The notes under the pieces: model-generated | Databases searched by the model: none | The model's input: only the letters and a program-made list of their open reading frames with translations | What the model was told of the DNA's origin: nothing | Translations under genes and position numbers: made by a program | In this document: piece after piece, positions 17,310 through 26,805 of the stretch | How the letters are laid out: the number at the start of each line of letters is the position of its first letter | Numbering within the stretch: position 1 is the first letter of the stretch | NCBI GenBank assembly: GCA_028823855.1 | Contig: JAPPFL010000048.1 | Coordinates: forward strand, 1 to 64,000 | Direction of reading: 5' to 3' | DNA from: Albidovulum sp. | Lineage (GTDB): Bacteria > Pseudomonadota > Alphaproteobacteria > Rhodobacterales > Rhodobacteraceae | DNA: 64,000 bases

Positions 17310-17651
17310 ATGAGGCGAATTCTTTTATCGGTAATTCTTTGCCTGCTGGTTGCGGCGGCGCATGCGCATTCCGATGTCGGTATGACTAAGCCCGAGAACG
17401 GCGCAGTACTGGAGGAAATGCCGCGATACATTGTCCTGACATTTGCTAAGCGAATCCGCCTAACTCGAGTTTGGATGACGCATCTTGACAATCCTCGCGT
17501 CGATCTGGACTTGGGCGGTCAGACAGAGTTTCTGAAAAAATTCGAGGTACCCGTTCCTGACAAGGGCGCGGGGCTGTATCGAATCGAGTGGCGCGGGCTC
17601 TCGATCGACGGTCACGCCATGAGCGGCGATCTCTCGTTCCAGGTAAAATGA
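17310..17651 (+). CDS. copC: CopC, periplasmic copper-binding protein
   Basis: A 113-residue precursor with a signal peptide cleaved after AHA, so that H20 becomes the mature N-terminal residue, the essential first Cu(II) ligand of CopC. The remaining site is DGH with D100 and H102, close to mature positions 81 and 83, matching the H1/D83/H85 site of the family. The beta-barrel start HSDVGMTKPENGA is typical. A GGAGG stands upstream, but 17295 and 17310 are both possible ATG starts; the later one gives the cleaner signal peptide. It is followed after three bases by copD. Confidence 0.9.
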   Translation: MRRILLSVILCLLVAAAHAHSDVGMTKPENGAVLEEMPRYIVLTFAKRIRLTRVWMTHLDNPRVDLDLGGQTEFLKKFEVPVPDKGAGLYRIEWRGLSIDGHAMSGDLSFQVK

Positions 17652-17654
17652 CCA

Positions 17655-18521
17655 TTGCCTGATATTTGGGCGCTGGCTACGGTCGCCGCGACGTTTGCAA
17701 CTTATCTCGGGGTTCTTGCAAGTACCGGTCTGGTTTTGGTCCGAATTGCGTTCGCCCGCGAGATTCGCTTGATCCACGTATCACTGGTTCGGCAAACGAC
17801 TGCATTCGCGCTCTTGGGGCTATTTGCTTCGATAATCGGTTTCGCCCTAACGGGAGCCGCATTGACTGGAGATTCTTCAGGCCTAACAGACTTGGAAATG
17901 CTGGGCCTTCTGTCTCGGACGCCGGTCGGGTCTTCGGTCGCCGTTCGACTGGTCGGCCTGGCGCTGGTTCTGGCGGGAATTTGGATTCCCCGCTTCGGCT
18001 TGCCGATTGCCGCCGCCGGCGCCCTACTATCCGCCTGGTCGTTTACAATTGTCGGCCATTCGACTGGCGCAGGTCAATTCTGGCTGGGCGGCGTCTTGCT
18101 GCTGCATCTCGCCGGCGTTTCGTTCTGGGTCGGAATCCTTTCCCCTCTTCGAGAGATCGCCGGAAAGCAAGAATTTCTGTCCGAGGCTGCCGGCCTAGGC
18201 CGCCGTTTCGGACAAGTCGCAAGATTTACCGTTCCCGGCTTGATAGCCGCCGGCGTTTATTTGGCGTGGAGCCTGCTTGGAGATTTCGCCTCGTTGGCAA
18301 CAACCTCCTACGGTCTCGCATTGCTCGCAAAGATCGGATTGGTAGCCTGCCTGCTTGCTGCGGCTGCGGCCAACAAGTTCCGCTTCGTTCCGGCTATGGA
18401 AAAGGAAGACTGTAAAGCAGCGGTCCGGCTTCGCCAATCCATAGTCGTGGAGTGGGTTGCCGTTTGCTTGATCATACTGGCGACAGCGGTTCTAACCACC
18501 GTTACAACTCCCCCTGCATAA
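17655..18521 (+). CDS. copD: CopD, copper-resistance/uptake membrane protein
   Basis: An integral membrane protein of 288 residues with about eight hydrophobic segments and the CopD family features GHSTGAGQFWLGGVLLLHL and SFWVGILSPL, whose histidines are thought to handle copper in the membrane. The start is a TTG at 17655 placed three bases after the copC stop; no suitable ATG exists nearby, so coupling to copC is likely. Together they make a CopCD pair controlled by the nearby CueR. A CopA-type copper ATPase, the usual companion, is absent from the window. Confidence 0.88.
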   Translation: MPDIWALATVAATFATYLGVLASTGLVLVRIAFAREIRLIHVSLVRQTTAFALLGLFASIIGFALTGAALTGDSSGLTDLEMLGLLSRTPVGSSVAVRLVGLALVLAGIWIPRFGLPIAAAGALLSAWSFTIVGHSTGAGQFWLGGVLLLHLAGVSFWVGILSPLREIAGKQEFLSEAAGLGRRFGQVARFTVPGLIAAGVYLAWSLLGDFASLATTSYGLALLAKIGLVACLLAAAAANKFRFVPAMEKEDCKAAVRLRQSIVVEWVAVCLIILATAVLTTVTTPPA

Positions 18522-19368
18522 AGCCATGCGCATACTGGAAATATCGCACGGAGGTCCGCTTTCAAATTTCGGTCGTCATTTGGCGAACAGGCCTCGGAAA
18601 TTCAAATTTGCCGCAGCGTAAGACGAATTCTGTTCGCGGGCGGCAAGCGATTTCGGCCGCGGGCGATCAGCGGCTCCGGCGCGATGCCCCATGCATGCAG
18701 AAGAAATTGTTCTCTCGTCCGAAAGCCGGCGGTTCCAATTCCGCGCTGAAGTTTCACTCGCAAGTCCCGGGACTCCTGGTTAACAAGGGTCAGCGAATGT
18801 TCGGTGGCGACCATTTGAAATTGCCGGTTTTCGTAATTTCTGCCGCGGCAATAGCTCCTTCAAGATACCGCCATTTTATAGGATTCGAGCGCGATGCAGC
18901 CCTCAGATGCCGGCCGTCATTAGCGACGATGCCGCCGAAGGCCTCGTCAAACAGGTTGAAATGCTCCGACAAGATAGCGAAACGGCGGCAGAGAATACCG
19001 GGCGCGCCATAACGCTTCGCTTTCGAACCGATCACTTTGTCGAGCCGATGCCATCGCGAAGCGCATCAAGAAATGATGTCGAAAGAGCTCGCCGGGGAAG
19101 TTGAGCCAAATGCGATTCCGCGCATCGTTTTCATTCGCGCAACATGTTCTCGACATTCTGCAGACGCCAAATAGCGAAGTGGATTCTCGCCCTAGTCCTC
19201 AAACAGCCTGAACGGCATCTTGATTCTATTGCGCCGGAATGCATGGATCTCGGCTACTTGGGCGAAATCTGTCGCCGTATCCTGATCTCGGCCCAAAGCG
19301 AGCGATCCATCGCTGCGGATATTATCGATTGGGCGAATGAAATTCGCTAGTACGTCAAAATCTCGAAT
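18522..19368. other. Gene-free spacer
   Basis: About 850 bases between the convergent copCD and Pot-type transporter operons. Short open frames are present, the longest at 19144-19350, but none has a recognisable domain or ribosome-binding site. I see no terminator I would trust. Confidence 0.5.
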
Positions 19369-20619
19369 TCATCCGGGAGAAATTCCTCTGAGACGTTCGG
19401 AACGCCGCCTGAGGAGTTCTACCGTCGTTAGCAGCAAAATCGAGATGATTACGAGAATAGTTGCGACAGCCAGTATGGTCGGGCTGATTTGTTCGCGAAG
19501 ACCCGAGAACATTTGGCGCGGGATCGTGCGCTGCCTGACATCAGCCAGCTGCAGAACCACCACGACTTCGTCGAATGATGTAATGAAGGCAAACAGGGCG
19601 CCCGAAATAACGCCCGGAAGAATAAGCGGCATTTGAACTTTGAAAAAGGTTTCAATGGGGCCGGCTCCCAGATTCGCGGATGCTCGCGTAAGGCTCCTGT
19701 CAAAACCGACCAGCGTTGCCGTTACAGTGATGATAACGAACGGCGTCCCTAGCGCCGCATGCGCGAGAATAAGCCCCAAATACGTCTTGGCTAGATTGAC
19801 CTGGCTGAAGAAAAAGAAAAGGCCGGACGCCGTGATGACCAAAGGCACGATCATAGGAGAAATCAGCAAAGCCATGATAGGCCTGCGCCACGGCATTTCG
19901 GAACGGCTAAGACCGATCGCGGCCAGGGTCCCGAGGCAAGTGGAAAGTATTGTGGCAAATATCCCTACCAGGAAACTGTTCTTGATCGACCGAACCCATT
20001 GAGCGTTATGCCACACATCCTGCCACCAGCCTTCGACGGCCTCCGGAGCAACCATACCGTTCTTCAGGATGTCCCAGTACCAACGCAACGAGAATGCGTC
20101 CGCGTCGAGAGCGAGCATGCCCGGCGTGAAGCTGAAGTAGGGTTCCTGATTGAATGAAAGCGGAACAAGAATAATTATAGGAACGACCAGAAACAGGAAG
20201 ATAGCCGCGCAAATACCTCGAAAAGCGTAAAACCAGAGCACTTGGCCGGCACTCGCGTATGGCGGGATTGGAAGGCGGTAGTTTCCCGACGAGAGCCACT
20301 TCGACAAACCGCCGAGAACAATGCCGACAATTCCCAGTGCGACGCCTTGCGAAAATCCAAAAAACAAGAGTCCGACGGCGAATAGCACCGCCAGGCAAAT
20401 TGCTCTGGCAAGAAGCGTCGATCGGAAAAGCTGTGCGCAAGTTAAGGCGAGAAGGGCAAATGCAACGGCGAAAACCAGCAAAAGAGGAAGCATGAGCGTT
20501 CGATCACCTGCGGCGATCAGAAATCCAATGACGGCGCCCAGGCCGGCGCACCATGCCGGAGAAAACCAGATCGGCGGTTTTGGCGGAACGTACCGGTAGT
20601 TGCCTCGACCTACGCTCAT
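19369..20619 (-). CDS. ABC transporter permease, PotC-like, with an N-terminal membrane extension
   Basis: Inner-membrane permease of 416 residues. The C-terminal two thirds (about 130-400) match PotC/YdcV-type permeases, with the EAA loop in SLTRASANLGAGPIETFFKV and AFITSFDEVVVVLQL. The first 130 residues carry about four extra hydrophobic segments not found in the roughly 260-residue E. coli PotC, though similar extensions are known in alphaproteobacterial members. Its start lies five bases from the end of the PotB-like gene. It is the last gene of a four-gene polyamine/opine-class importer that diverges from a creatinase gene. Confidence 0.88.
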   Translation of the reverse strand: MSVGRGNYRYVPPKPPIWFSPAWCAGLGAVIGFLIAAGDRTLMLPLLLVFAVAFALLALTCAQLFRSTLLARAICLAVLFAVGLLFFGFSQGVALGIVGIVLGGLSKWLSSGNYRLPIPPYASAGQVLWFYAFRGICAAIFLFLVVPIIILVPLSFNQEPYFSFTPGMLALDADAFSLRWYWDILKNGMVAPEAVEGWWQDVWHNAQWVRSIKNSFLVGIFATILSTCLGTLAAIGLSRSEMPWRRPIMALLISPMIVPLVITASGLFFFFSQVNLAKTYLGLILAHAALGTPFVIITVTATLVGFDRSLTRASANLGAGPIETFFKVQMPLILPGVISGALFAFITSFDEVVVVLQLADVRQRTIPRQMFSGLREQISPTILAVATILVIISILLLTTVELLRRRSERLRGISPG

Positions 20620-20623
20620 GCGT

Positions 20624-21874
20624 CTAGCCCAGCTTGAGGTTGTCGATGCCGACTATGCGATCATAAATCCAGAAAAGAGCAAGTATGATAACAAGTAGAA
20701 CTAGACCGATCGCGGCCGCCAAATTCCAGTTCAGGGACTTCCGCATATGGAAATCGATGATATTGGAAATCATCTGCCCGTCCTGACCGCCGACGAGTGC
20801 CGGCGTGATATAGTACCCTATTGCGAGAATGAATACGAGAAGGACGCCGGCTCCAATGCCCGGCACCGATTGGGGAAAATACACTCTCCAGAATGCCGTC
20901 CAATCTGTTGCGCCCATCGATTTTGCGGCTCTGACATAGCTCGGTGGAATGGCCTTCATCACCGAATAAAGCGGCAGGATCATGAAAGGCAGCAGAATAT
21001 GCGTCATCGCAATCAGCGTTCCCGTCTTGTTGTAAATGAGGCTGAACCGGTCATCGTCGCCCGTGATGCCGAATGCGACGAACAAATCATTCATAACTCC
21101 CTGCGCCTGAAGCATGGCTATCCAGGATGTCGTCCGAACCAGGAGCGAGGTCCAGAACGGCAATAGTACTAAAATGAGAAGAATATTGGAGGTCCTAAGA
21201 GGAAGCGACGAAAGAAGATACGCGATCGGATATCCGAGAAAAAGGCAGGCGACCGTAACGACTACGGAGATTTCAAGCGTCCTTAAGAACAGCTTGATAT
21301 GTATCCTCCTATTTTCGGGTTTCCTAGTGACAGTGCCGTCGGCACTGAGACTGAAATCGAGTGCCGCAAGCAAGTAGCCGGGAGTATACACGCGGGAAGC
21401 GACCTTCATCGCTTGCCAGGTCTCAATTTCGCCCCAAGCTACATTGACCTCAACGAGCGCGTCCTTGTACGGCGCCGCTAGCCTAGCGGCTCTTCTGGCC
21501 GTCGACGTGAACAGGGACCTCGTGCCCGAAAGTTCGCGATTTACTCGCGTCGCAACTTTACCGATCGTCTTCTGCTTGCGGGCCTCAATCAAATCCGCAA
21601 CCAAAGCCGAATACATTTCTTCGGTCGGTTCGGTTATACCGTCCCATTTGGAAAGCGCCAACGTGGACCCGGGCATAAGTTCGGCGTATCTGCTGTCGTG
21701 AATTCCTTGCCATAGGAGGACGACAATCGGCACAATGAAGGAAACGATGACAAATGCCAAAAGCGGCACGACAAGCCCAAATGCTTGAACCCTGCTTCGA
21801 AACAGTGCTTGGCCCAGCTTTTTCTTTAACGGCGTACCGTCGGCCGCAAGAATTGGATTAACTGAATCCGACAT
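20624..21874 (-). CDS. ABC transporter permease, PotB-like, with a large periplasmic insert
   Basis: Inner-membrane permease of 416 residues. The first membrane span (about 30-55) is followed by a soluble insert of roughly 130 residues (about 60-195) before the canonical permease core, where SYVRAAKSMGATDWTAFWRV forms the EAA loop. Such inserts occur in alphaproteobacterial PotB/YdcU relatives. It is encoded after the substrate-binding protein and a strong hairpin and is nearly contiguous with the PotC-like gene. It forms a heterodimeric channel with that partner. Confidence 0.88.
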   Translation of the reverse strand: MSDSVNPILAADGTPLKKKLGQALFRSRVQAFGLVVPLLAFVIVSFIVPIVVLLWQGIHDSRYAELMPGSTLALSKWDGITEPTEEMYSALVADLIEARKQKTIGKVATRVNRELSGTRSLFTSTARRAARLAAPYKDALVEVNVAWGEIETWQAMKVASRVYTPGYLLAALDFSLSADGTVTRKPENRRIHIKLFLRTLEISVVVTVACLFLGYPIAYLLSSLPLRTSNILLILVLLPFWTSLLVRTTSWIAMLQAQGVMNDLFVAFGITGDDDRFSLIYNKTGTLIAMTHILLPFMILPLYSVMKAIPPSYVRAAKSMGATDWTAFWRVYFPQSVPGIGAGVLLVFILAIGYYITPALVGGQDGQMISNIIDFHMRKSLNWNLAAAIGLVLLVIILALFWIYDRIVGIDNLKLG

Positions 21875-21910
21875 GCCGGCCCGCTATTAACTGATCACGA
21901 ACAACGAACC

Positions 21911-21934
21911 GGCGGAAGGGAATGTCCTTCCGCC
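21911..21934 (-). promoter_or_regulatory. Intra-operon hairpin after the substrate-binding protein gene
   Basis: GGCGGAAGG and CCTTCCGCC form a perfect 9-bp stem with a 6-base loop, 22 bases past the SBP stop and before the PotB-like gene. In the direction of transcription (minus strand) it lacks a following U-run, so it fits mRNA 3'-end protection or partial attenuation better than full termination. In the plus direction a T-run follows, but no plus-strand gene ends there. Confidence 0.55.
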
Positions 21935-21956
21935 GCATTTTTTTGGCCACCAAATT

Positions 21957-23036
21957 TTAGCTGGCGAGCCAGGCGTTGAATCGTTCGTTTAATTCGTCTT
22001 GATTGTCTGCCCAAAACTCGAAGTCGTTCGCGATCGCCGTAGCGAAATTCTCCGGAGCCGTCGGCATATGCGGCCCCATCATCAGGTCGGGCTTGCTGTG
22101 GAACGAACCGACTAGAGGCATAGATGATTTCCTAGCGGGGCCGTATGAAATGTACGACGCTTGCGCGGCCAACTGCTCTATCGCTGTCGAGAACACCAGA
22201 AATTCCAGAGCTAGGTCGCGATTCGGCGCCCCGACAGGTATCGCCCACAAATCCGTATCGAAAATCTGACTATCCCAAACTATTGTGAATGGCTTGTCTT
22301 CCGCCGCGACCGCATTAAATATGCGACCGTTATAGGCAGTCGTCATGACGACTTCGCCATCCGCAAGCAGTTGCGGAGGCTGAGATCCGGCTTCCCTCCA
22401 AATAACCTGGTCTTTAATCGAATCCAGCTTGGCGAAAGCGCGATCGACGCCTTCGGGAGTTCCCAGCACCTCATAGATCTGGTCTGCGGAAACGCCGTCG
22501 GCCGCGAGAGCCAATTCCAGCGTAGCCTTGGGACCCTTTCGGAGTCCTCGCTTGCCCGAAAACTTCTCGAGATCAAAAAAATCTGCGATCGTTTCCGGAC
22601 CATCCGTCAGCACCGAATTGTCGTAGGCAAAGATCGTCGACCAGACAATATTTGCAACTGCGCACTCAGTAATCGCTCCGTTGATAAAGTCATCCTCGGC
22701 CGCCATTCCGTCTGCGCCCGCAGGAAGAATACCGGGATCAATTGTCTCAAACAGGCCCTCGTCGCATCCTCGCACCGCGTCGGACATTTCCAAATCTACG
22801 ATGTCCCATGTGACGTTACCTGCTTCAACCTGAGACTTCACTTCGGCAAGACCGCCGTTGTAGTCTTCGGAAACGACCACGTGGCCCGTCGCGGCTGTCC
22901 ATGGCTTGTGGTAGCCTTCGACTTGCGACTTCGTATAGGCACCTCCCCAGGAAACCGCCGTTATAGAACCCGAATGCGCCGCGCCGGCGATCAACGCCGT
23001 GGCGGCGATACCGAGCAATAGTGAATCGCGTTTCAT
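21957..23036 (-). CDS. PotD-like ABC transporter substrate-binding protein
   Basis: Periplasmic binding protein of the spermidine/putrescine (PotD/PotF) class, 359 residues. The start ATG at 23036 is preceded by AAAAAGGAGTT and gives a signal peptide (MKRDSLLL with a hydrophobic core, cleavage near AHSGS). The mature protein opens with ITAVSWGGAYTKSQ and contains WDIVDLEMSD and the YNGRIFNA segment, typical of this class. It follows the ATPase gene and precedes both permeases. The divergent creatinase suggests creatine or another guanidino compound as ligand rather than a polyamine; that is inference. Confidence 0.88.
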   Translation of the reverse strand: MKRDSLLLGIAATALIAGAAHSGSITAVSWGGAYTKSQVEGYHKPWTAATGHVVVSEDYNGGLAEVKSQVEAGNVTWDIVDLEMSDAVRGCDEGLFETIDPGILPAGADGMAAEDDFINGAITECAVANIVWSTIFAYDNSVLTDGPETIADFFDLEKFSGKRGLRKGPKATLELALAADGVSADQIYEVLGTPEGVDRAFAKLDSIKDQVIWREAGSQPPQLLADGEVVMTTAYNGRIFNAVAAEDKPFTIVWDSQIFDTDLWAIPVGAPNRDLALEFLVFSTAIEQLAAQASYISYGPARKSSMPLVGSFHSKPDLMMGPHMPTAPENFATAIANDFEFWADNQDELNERFNAWLAS

Positions 23037-23116
23037 GATCAACTCCTTTTTGCGTCCGCCCATTTCATTGTTGACCAGTGGCGCTGGGCTAAGCCAACTG
23101 GCGCTGTCGGGCTTGG

Positions 23117-24208
23117 CTATGGATCCAGAGCCCGGCAATCTTCCGATTTCCAACTGATTTTCGCTGATTCGCCAACCGCTAATTCCGCATGTCCGGAAGT
23201 ATTCGGCAACCTCAGCACGAAGTCCGGGTTGCCGTGCACATTCATTCGGTACCGAATGTGGTCGCCGAGATATGTCAATTCCAAAACTTCGCCGCGGGTA
23301 GTGTTCGATTCCTCATCCCAGCCAAGGGCTACGCGCTCAGGCCGGATAGAAAGTGTCGTCCTGCTGCCTTTGCCTCCGCAATTGACAGCAAGCGCCTTGC
23401 TTTGGCACCCGTCATCGAAAGCGACGTGCACAATTTTTCCGTTCAGGCTTTCGATTGTGCCCTTTAGCCGATTGTTTTCGCCTATGAATTGCGCGACGAA
23501 GGCATTCTCGGGGCGTTCATAAAGATCGTCGGGATTGGAAAGCTGCTGAATCACGCCGTCGTTGAAGACGGCGATCCGGTCCGACATCGTTAAGGCCTCG
23601 GATTGATCATGCGTCACGTAGACGACTGTAATACCAAGCCTTTCATGGAGGTGCTTAATCTCGAACTGCATGTGTTCTCGGAGCTGCTTGTCCAGTGCCC
23701 CGAGCGGTTCATCCATCAGAATCAGCTCCGGTTCGAAAACCAGGGCGCGGGCCAGAGCAATGCGCTGCTGCTGTCCACCCGAAAGCTGCGCCGGACGTCG
23801 CTTTTCAAATCCGACCATTTTCACCATGTCCAGCGCCTTTTTTACTTTTTCCTCGCGCTCCGATTTACCCAGCTTGCGAACCTCCAGCGGAAAGGAAAGG
23901 TTTTCCCCTACGGTCATATGCGGAAACAGCGCGTAATTCTGAAAAACCATGCCGATGCCGCGCTTGTAAGGGGGAATGTTGTTAATTGGCCGGCCGGCAA
24001 GAAATATGTCGCCGTGGGTGGCCGTCTCGAATCCCGCGAGCATCATTAGGCACGTCGTCTTTCCCGAGCCGGACGGACCGAGAAGCGTCAGGAACTCTCC
24101 GCGCGCCATTGTCAGATTCAAATCCTTTACAACGAGGGTTTCGCCATCGTAGCTCTTTTGCACGCGTTCAAAGACAACAAATTCACTTTTTTCGCTAGCG
24201 TCTGACAG
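23117..24208 (-). CDS. PotA-like ABC transporter ATP-binding protein, apparent CTG start
   Basis: Cytoplasmic ATPase of 363 residues from the proposed start. Walker A GPSGSGKTT is at 44-52, signature LSGGQQQR at 142-149, Walker B with MDEPLGALD at 165-173, and a C-terminal TOBE regulatory domain with LSIRPERVALG. No ATG or GTG in frame gives a normal PotA N-terminus. The CTG at 24208 is preceded, six bases away, by a strong GGAGG, and the protein then begins LSDASEKSEFVVFERV. An upstream in-frame TTG at 24334 would add 42 non-conserved residues and lacks such a site. First gene of the transporter operon. Confidence 0.85.
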   Translation of the reverse strand: MSDASEKSEFVVFERVQKSYDGETLVVKDLNLTMARGEFLTLLGPSGSGKTTCLMMLAGFETATHGDIFLAGRPINNIPPYKRGIGMVFQNYALFPHMTVGENLSFPLEVRKLGKSEREEKVKKALDMVKMVGFEKRRPAQLSGGQQQRIALARALVFEPELILMDEPLGALDKQLREHMQFEIKHLHERLGITVVYVTHDQSEALTMSDRIAVFNDGVIQQLSNPDDLYERPENAFVAQFIGENNRLKGTIESLNGKIVHVAFDDGCQSKALAVNCGGKGSRTTLSIRPERVALGWDEESNTTRGEVLELTYLGDHIRYRMNVHGNPDFVLRLPNTSGHAELAVGESAKISWKSEDCRALDP

Positions 24209-24749
24209 GGTTTTCCTCCGTTCCTTCGCCTTGTCTACTCCGGAAATTTCAACGGCAGAAACTTCAACCAATCCAGTCGCGATGTCAACTAAACAATGCG
24301 CATGTCGAGCAATTCCGGCAAATCGAATTCTCAAGAGCGATTGACCGTGGCCTTTCCAAAATTCGCCAATCTAAAATGCAAAACCGCCTTGCCGCAGTAC
24401 GCGCGATGCCGAATATCCCGGAAAATTCGCGGCTTCAAAATTGTCAAATTCATCGAGGCATTCGGCGAACCGCTTTGCTAGAAATGCCGCAAAGTCGAAA
24501 AGAACATCGCCATCGCGGAAAGATTCAACTTTGGAATTCACGCGCTGTAAAGATTGGCACAAGGATTCTGCAAGAATATTAGCCGTCGACGGTATAAATC
24601 GAGTTCGAATAACGCCCTTTTCGTTCGGTACAACGACATCGCCGCGTGGAATAATCGACGCCAAGGCAAAATAGTTCGGTTTACTGACCGGTTCCGTGTT
24701 CCTATGGTATGTCCGCTTCTATAATTTTATCCGGATCCTGGAGACCAAG
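24209..24749. other. Divergent promoter region between transporter operon and creatinase
   Basis: About 540 bases separating the PotA-like gene and creatinase. No gene is convincing in it. It should contain both promoters; I could not identify a specific operator, and no regulator gene for this locus is adjacent. Confidence 0.5.
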
Positions 24750-25973
24750 ATGTCGAATTCAACAATTGACAGGCCAGATTTTTTCACGACCCGCAACGGC
24801 GAGAAAGCCCCGCTTCCTTTTTCGGAAGCCGAATACGCAAGAAGGCTCTCGAAACTTAGAGGCGCCATGGAGTCGCGCGAACTCGATGCGGTTCTGCTTA
24901 CTTCGATGCATAATATCGCCTATTACACGGGCTTTCTGTATTGCAGTTTCGGTCGTCCTTACGGATGCGTCGTTACAAGCGGCGCATGCACTACGCTGTC
25001 GGCGAATATAGATGCAGGCCAGCCCTGGCGAAGGTCGGTGGGGGACAACCTGACATTCACCGACTGGCGAAAAGGAAATTTTTGGCGCGCCGTCGGCAAC
25101 CTTGTGGGCCGGTCAAAGCGCTTGGGAGTTGAAGAAGACAATCTGACAGTGGCGTCTCGCAGCATGCTGCTCGAAATGCTGGGACCGCGAGAATTGATTG
25201 ACATTGCCGAGGCCGCAATGTCGCTTCGAATGATCAAATCACACGAAGAAATAGCTTTGATCAAGGAAGGTACCCGCATTGCGGACATAGGCGGCGCGGC
25301 AATTCGAGACGCAGTCAAGCCCGGCGCGCGGGAAATCGACGTAGCAATGGCCGGTCGCGACGCGATGGAATTGGAAATCGCACGATCCTTTCCATTTACA
25401 GAATTGCGGGGCACTTGGGTGTGGTTTCAATCCGGAATCAATACGGACGGCGCTCACAACCCGGTCACAACCCGACGACTTCTTGCCGGCGACATCTTGA
25501 GCTTGAACGCCTTTCCGATGATTGCAGGATACTATACCGCCCTCGAGCGAACGCTTTTCCTCGGCGATCCCGACGCAGATACTTTAAGGCTTTGGCGCGC
25601 AAACGTAGCTACGCACGAGCTCGGCTGCTCTCTTATCAAGCCGGGGATTTCGTGCGCGGAAGTCTGCGCTGAGCTAAACCGGTTCCTTGCGCAGGAGGGC
25701 CTGCTGCAATTCAGATCGTTCGGCTACGGCCATTCATTCGGTATCCTTTGCCACTACTACGGTCGCGAAGCCGGTCTCGAGTTCAGAGAGGACATCGACA
25801 CCGTGCTGGAGCCCGGCATGGTCGTTTCAATGGAACCAATGCTTTGGGTTCCCGATGGCGAGCCGGGAGCGGGTGGATACCGCGAACACGACATTCTAGT
25901 TGTTCAAGAAAACGGGGCGGACAATATCACCGGATTTCCATACGGTCCGAGAAACAACATCCTTCCGGCATAG
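24750..25973 (+). CDS. Creatinase (creatine amidinohydrolase)
   Basis: Hydrolyses creatine to sarcosine and urea (EC 3.5.3.3) with a pita-bread (aminopeptidase P) fold but without metal ligands. The 407-residue sequence follows the Pseudomonas/Flavobacterium creatinase closely: LYCSFGRPY (63-71), FQSGINTDGAHNPVTTRR (226-243) with the catalytic histidine H236, LNAFPMIAGYYTALERTLFL, FGYGHSFG and GYREHDIL. The start ATG at 24750 has GGAG upstream. A DMSP lyase (DddP) or proline dipeptidase reading is less likely because the creatinase-specific blocks are present throughout. It diverges from a PotABCD-type importer that could supply its substrate. Confidence 0.92.
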   Translation: MSNSTIDRPDFFTTRNGEKAPLPFSEAEYARRLSKLRGAMESRELDAVLLTSMHNIAYYTGFLYCSFGRPYGCVVTSGACTTLSANIDAGQPWRRSVGDNLTFTDWRKGNFWRAVGNLVGRSKRLGVEEDNLTVASRSMLLEMLGPRELIDIAEAAMSLRMIKSHEEIALIKEGTRIADIGGAAIRDAVKPGAREIDVAMAGRDAMELEIARSFPFTELRGTWVWFQSGINTDGAHNPVTTRRLLAGDILSLNAFPMIAGYYTALERTLFLGDPDADTLRLWRANVATHELGCSLIKPGISCAEVCAELNRFLAQEGLLQFRSFGYGHSFGILCHYYGREAGLEFREDIDTVLEPGMVVSMEPMLWVPDGEPGAGGYREHDILVVQENGADNITGFPYGPRNNILPA

Positions 25974-26403
25974 CGGCGTTGAGATAATTCAACGGATACG
26001 AGTGGTGAATTCGGAATTTCATGTTTTTGAAATCGAGGGCTGCGCGAGGAATGCCTAAATTCGGGAATTCGGATTCGGATGGATTGACGCCATCATCTAG
26101 GACAAAGTTTTTCGACGATCCGGGCGAGACAGATTCATCAATTGCGAAAACACCAATTGACCGCATTTGAAGTTTTCGTACGAAATTTATTCGCGTCACT
26201 CGTTTTTTGGCTGAATGAAGCACAATTATTGACGAAATCGACCCTCTGAAACTAGGTCGCATCGCTTTGATCACATTGAAGCATAGCCGATAGCGACTCA
26301 AAATAGAGAATTACGGACAATTCGTGCATTCGCAGTTTCGACGCGCCGATTCAGTGAACCTGGCGAAACCGCAATTCACGGTTCGCTAGACGCGCTTCCA
26401 ATT
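25974..26403. other. Gene-free spacer
   Basis: About 430 AT-richer bases between creatinase and the convergent VOC-family gene; no coding signal recognised on either strand. Confidence 0.5.
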
Positions 26404-26805
26404 TTATCGGACGGTTCCGAGACTAAGTTGCCAGGACACGCCAAATCGATCAGTTACCCAAACGAATTTTTCGCTGAAGCCGTAGTTGTCCAGCGGCATC
26501 AATATTTTCCCCTTTTCGGCCAGAGCATCAAAAGCCGCCCGGAAAATTTCTTCCTCTTCGAATTCCACAAATAAGGAAACGGAAGGAGTGAATTCGAACG
26601 CGTGGGATATCGGACTATCGATGATAAATATTGATTGGCCGGCAAAGTCGACCTTGGCGAGTTTTACCATACCCGTGGATTGAGGGTCCTCCTCTCCGTA
26701 TTTTGTTATACTCAAGATATTGAAATCTTTGAATATTTTCGAATATAGTTCAATCGCTGGATTAGCGTCGCCTTGAAACATGAGATGTGTTGAAACGCTT
26801 GGCAT
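26404..26805 (-). CDS. VOC-fold (PhnB/glyoxalase-like) protein
   Basis: A 133-residue cytosolic protein of the vicinal-oxygen-chelate superfamily, in the PhnB-like branch often labelled 3-demethylubiquinone methyltransferase-related. It shows the paired beta-alpha-beta-beta-beta modules: HLMFQGDANPAIELYSKIF at the start and the terminal WVTDRFGVSWQLSL. Members have no single function. It stands alone between spacers, so context does not help. Intact length for the family. Confidence 0.78.
   Translation of the reverse strand: MPSVSTHLMFQGDANPAIELYSKIFKDFNILSITKYGEEDPQSTGMVKLAKVDFAGQSIFIIDSPISHAFEFTPSVSLFVEFEEEEIFRAAFDALAEKGKILMPLDNYGFSEKFVWVTDRFGVSWQLSLGTVR

Noticed and set aside
21911-21944. 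Plus-strand rho-independent terminator (hairpin then T-run)
   Set aside because: The shape is right on the plus strand, but no plus-strand gene ends there; the transcribed strand is minus, where it acts as an intra-operon hairpin.
24750-25973. DMSP lyase DddP or Xaa-Pro peptidase instead of creatinase
   Set aside because: The fold is shared, but the creatinase-specific blocks, including the catalytic His context and the FQSGINTDG stretch, run through the whole protein; peptidase metal ligands are not evident.
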